Origin: Candidatus Aegiribacteria sp. | Lineage (GTDB): Bacteria; Fermentibacterota; Fermentibacteria; Fermentibacterales; JCC-6 | Length of the DNA: 7,634 nt | Direction of reading: 5' to 3' | NCBI GenBank assembly: GCA_030638185.1 | Contig: DAOWFD010000333.1 | Span: 1 to 7,634, forward strand | Shown: piece after piece, positions 6,146-7,634 of the stretch | Layout of the letters: every line of letters begins with the position of its first letter | Numbering within the stretch: position 1 is the first letter of the stretch | The notes under the pieces: generated by a model | Databases searched by the model: none | What the model saw: only the letters and a program-made list of their open reading frames with translations | What the model was told of the DNA's origin: nothing | Position numbers and translations under genes: made by a program

Positions 6146-7634
6146 CAATACCAGGGCAGAGGTGGAAAATCTCAGGGAACTGATACGTTATCACAACAGG
6201 CTTTATTACACTGAAAACCGGACTAAAATATCCGACGGTGAATATGATGCCCTCTTGCGGAGGCTCAGAGAGCTTGAATCCAGATGGCCCGAACTTGAAA
6301 CTGATGACTCCCCCACTCTCAGGGTAGGGTCTCAACCGCTCTCCAGTTTTCCCTCCATCCTCTGGGATCCCCCCATGCTGAGTCTGGATAACGTTTTTTC
6401 AGCTGAAGAATTCAGTGAGTTCAACAGTCGTATCAGGAGGGAATTGGAGCTTGATACGGACCCTGTCTATTCCGTTGAACCGAAGCTGGACGGCCTTGCC
6501 GTTGCCCTCATATACGAGAACGGAGTTCTTGCCAGAGCGGGAACGCGGGGGGACTCCAGCGAAGGGGAAAATGTGACTCCCAATGCCAGGACTCTGCGGT
6601 CCATACCGCTGAAGCTCAGCTGCGATCTCTCCGGTAGTCTTGTTGTAAGAGGTGAAGTGATATTCAAAAAGAATGATTTCCAAAGGATGAACAGAGAGAG
6701 AAAATCCCAGGGGCTGGAGCCGTTTGTCAATCCGCGGAACGCCGCCTCCGGGTCACTGAGACAGCTCGACAGCAGGATAACCGCGTCCAGACCTCTTTGC
6801 TTCATTGCCTACGGAACTGCCCGCTGGCCCGAGGGAATAGCATCACAGCATTCTCTTTTCGATTTCCTCGACGGACTCGGTATTCCCGTGAATCCCAAAA
6901 ACTCTGTCTGCAGGGGTGTTGATGAAGTTGAGAAAGCCTATCACAGACTTGAAGAGAACCGGGATAAACTGCCCTGGGAGATAGACGGTGTTGTTATCAA
7001 GCTCAACGAAGCTTCTCTTCAGGAAAGGATGGGAACTCTTTCCAGATTTCCCAGGTGGGCAACTGCCTGGAAATTCAGAGCTGAGGAAGCAGTGACACAG
7101 CTTATTGATATAGAGATCCAGGTAGGAAGAACAGGAAAGCTGACACCTGTGGCAAGGCTGGAGCCGGTCTTTGTCGGTGGTGTGACAGTTTCCAGCGCAA
7201 CTCTTCATAATGAGGATGAGCTTGCAAAAAAGGATGTCAGGCCGGGAGACACGGTAATTGTAAGAAGAGCGGGAGACGTGATACCTGAGGTGGTAAGATC
7301 TCTTGGAAGACCGAAGGGAGAAAGAGGGAAACGGTTCGAGTTTCCCCGGAACTGTCCAGTTTGCAAAGGGCCTGTTGCCAGGGAAGAGGATGCCTCTGCC
7401 CACAGGTGCATGAATCCATCCTGCCCGGCAAAGCTCAGGGAGAGCCTTTTCCACTGGGGTTCCAGGGATGCCCTTGATATTGAGGGTCTTGGCAGTAAAC
7501 TGGCGGAGCAGCTCGTTGACAAAGGTATGGTTAAGGATGTCTCGGACCTGTACCGTCTTACCCAGCCGCAACTTGCATCACTGGAGAGAATGGGAGAGAA
7601 ATCTGTGGACAATCTCCTTTCGGAACTTGAAAAA
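6135..7634 (+). CDS. ligA: NAD+-dependent DNA ligase LigA (3' partial)
   Basis: The frame is open from ATG 6135 to the window end and gives the first 500 of an expected 670 or so residues. LigA seals nicks during replication and repair, using NAD+ to form an enzyme-AMP intermediate. Domain Ia (about 1-70) carries the NMN-binding residues Tyr24, Asp34, Tyr37 and Asp38. The nucleotidyltransferase domain has PMLSLDN (80-86), KLDG with the adenylated Lys117, VRGEV, NPRNAASGSLRQLD, IDGVVIK (283-289) and WKF with Lys313. The OB fold contains QVGRTGKLTPVARLEPV and RRAGDVIPEV. The zinc finger is Cys407, Cys410, Cys425 and Cys430, matching the E. coli spacing to within one residue. The helix-hairpin-helix domain begins afterwards (LDIEGLGSKLAEQL, LERMGEKS) and is cut by the window; the BRCT domain lies beyond. 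Two substitutions stand out: Trp77 where a His usually precedes the PMLSL motif (His-Glu-Val-Pro in E. coli), and RGDS at 138-141 in place of RGDG. The start is supported by a perfect GGAGG. Confidence 0.98.
   Translation, partial: MIPDNTRAEVENLRELIRYHNRLYYTENRTKISDGEYDALLRRLRELESRWPELETDDSPTLRVGSQPLSSFPSILWDPPMLSLDNVFSAEEFSEFNSRIRRELELDTDPVYSVEPKLDGLAVALIYENGVLARAGTRGDSSEGENVTPNARTLRSIPLKLSCDLSGSLVVRGEVIFKKNDFQRMNRERKSQGLEPFVNPRNAASGSLRQLDSRITASRPLCFIAYGTARWPEGIASQHSLFDFLDGLGIPVNPKNSVCRGVDEVEKAYHRLEENRDKLPWEIDGVVIKLNEASLQERMGTLSRFPRWATAWKFRAEEAVTQLIDIEIQVGRTGKLTPVARLEPVFVGGVTVSSATLHNEDELAKKDVRPGDTVIVRRAGDVIPEVVRSLGRPKGERGKRFEFPRNCPVCKGPVAREEDASAHRCMNPSCPAKLRESLFHWGSRDALDIEGLGSKLAEQLVDKGMVKDVSDLYRLTQPQLASLERMGEKSVDNLLSELEK

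Noticed and set aside
6843..7612. Long minus-strand ORFs of 242 and 135 codons at the right end
   Set aside because: They are opposite ligA, whose plus-strand translation matches LigA motifs throughout; these are shadows.
1..7634. A defence system, mobile element or CRISPR array
   Set aside because: No nuclease, transposase, integrase, toxin-antitoxin pair, repeat array or terminal inverted repeat was seen on either strand; all long frames are explained by the five genes.

Overview
The window comes from a bacterial chromosome with roughly balanced base composition. It holds five protein-coding genes, two of them cut by the window edges. An outer-membrane-type beta-barrel protein, a lipoprotein signal peptide and a bacterial NAD+-dependent DNA ligase point to a diderm (Gram-negative-type) bacterium. 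The mix of a GH57 glucanotransferase, serine-rich envelope proteins with relaxed signal sequences and weak matches to well-studied homologues would fit an uncultured FCB-like lineage. That placement is an inference and is not proven by the sequence. I saw no mobile element, tRNA, rRNA, CRISPR array or large repeat.

Layout. Positions 2-1069 (+) hold the C-terminal 355 residues of an envelope protein: a region resembling CsgG/FlgT-type assembly proteins followed by a probable small beta-barrel ending in Phe. It converges with, and overlaps by 11 bp, a minus-strand gene (1059-1766) for a small polytopic membrane protein of unknown function with about seven membrane segments. Between that gene and the next lies a 158-bp divergent intergenic region with both ribosome binding sites and one plausible plus-strand promoter.

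The rest reads as one plus-strand operon. First is a 713-residue exported probable lipoprotein (1925-4066) whose layout follows the M1 aminopeptidase fold but whose metal ligands and catalytic residues appear to be gone. After a 33-bp gap comes a 681-residue GH57 4-alpha-glucanotransferase/alpha-amylase with intact catalytic motifs (4100-6145). Overlapping it by 11 bp is ligA (6135 to the window end, first 500 residues).

How the genes fit together. The envelope genes (barrel protein, pseudo-peptidase lipoprotein, 7-TM protein) and the cytoplasmic genes (GH57 alpha-glucan remodelling, ligA DNA replication and repair) share no obvious pathway. The operon is probably a housekeeping cluster of convenience, with ligA translationally linked to the glucanotransferase. 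The most unusual item is the M1-like lipoprotein with a dismantled active site.
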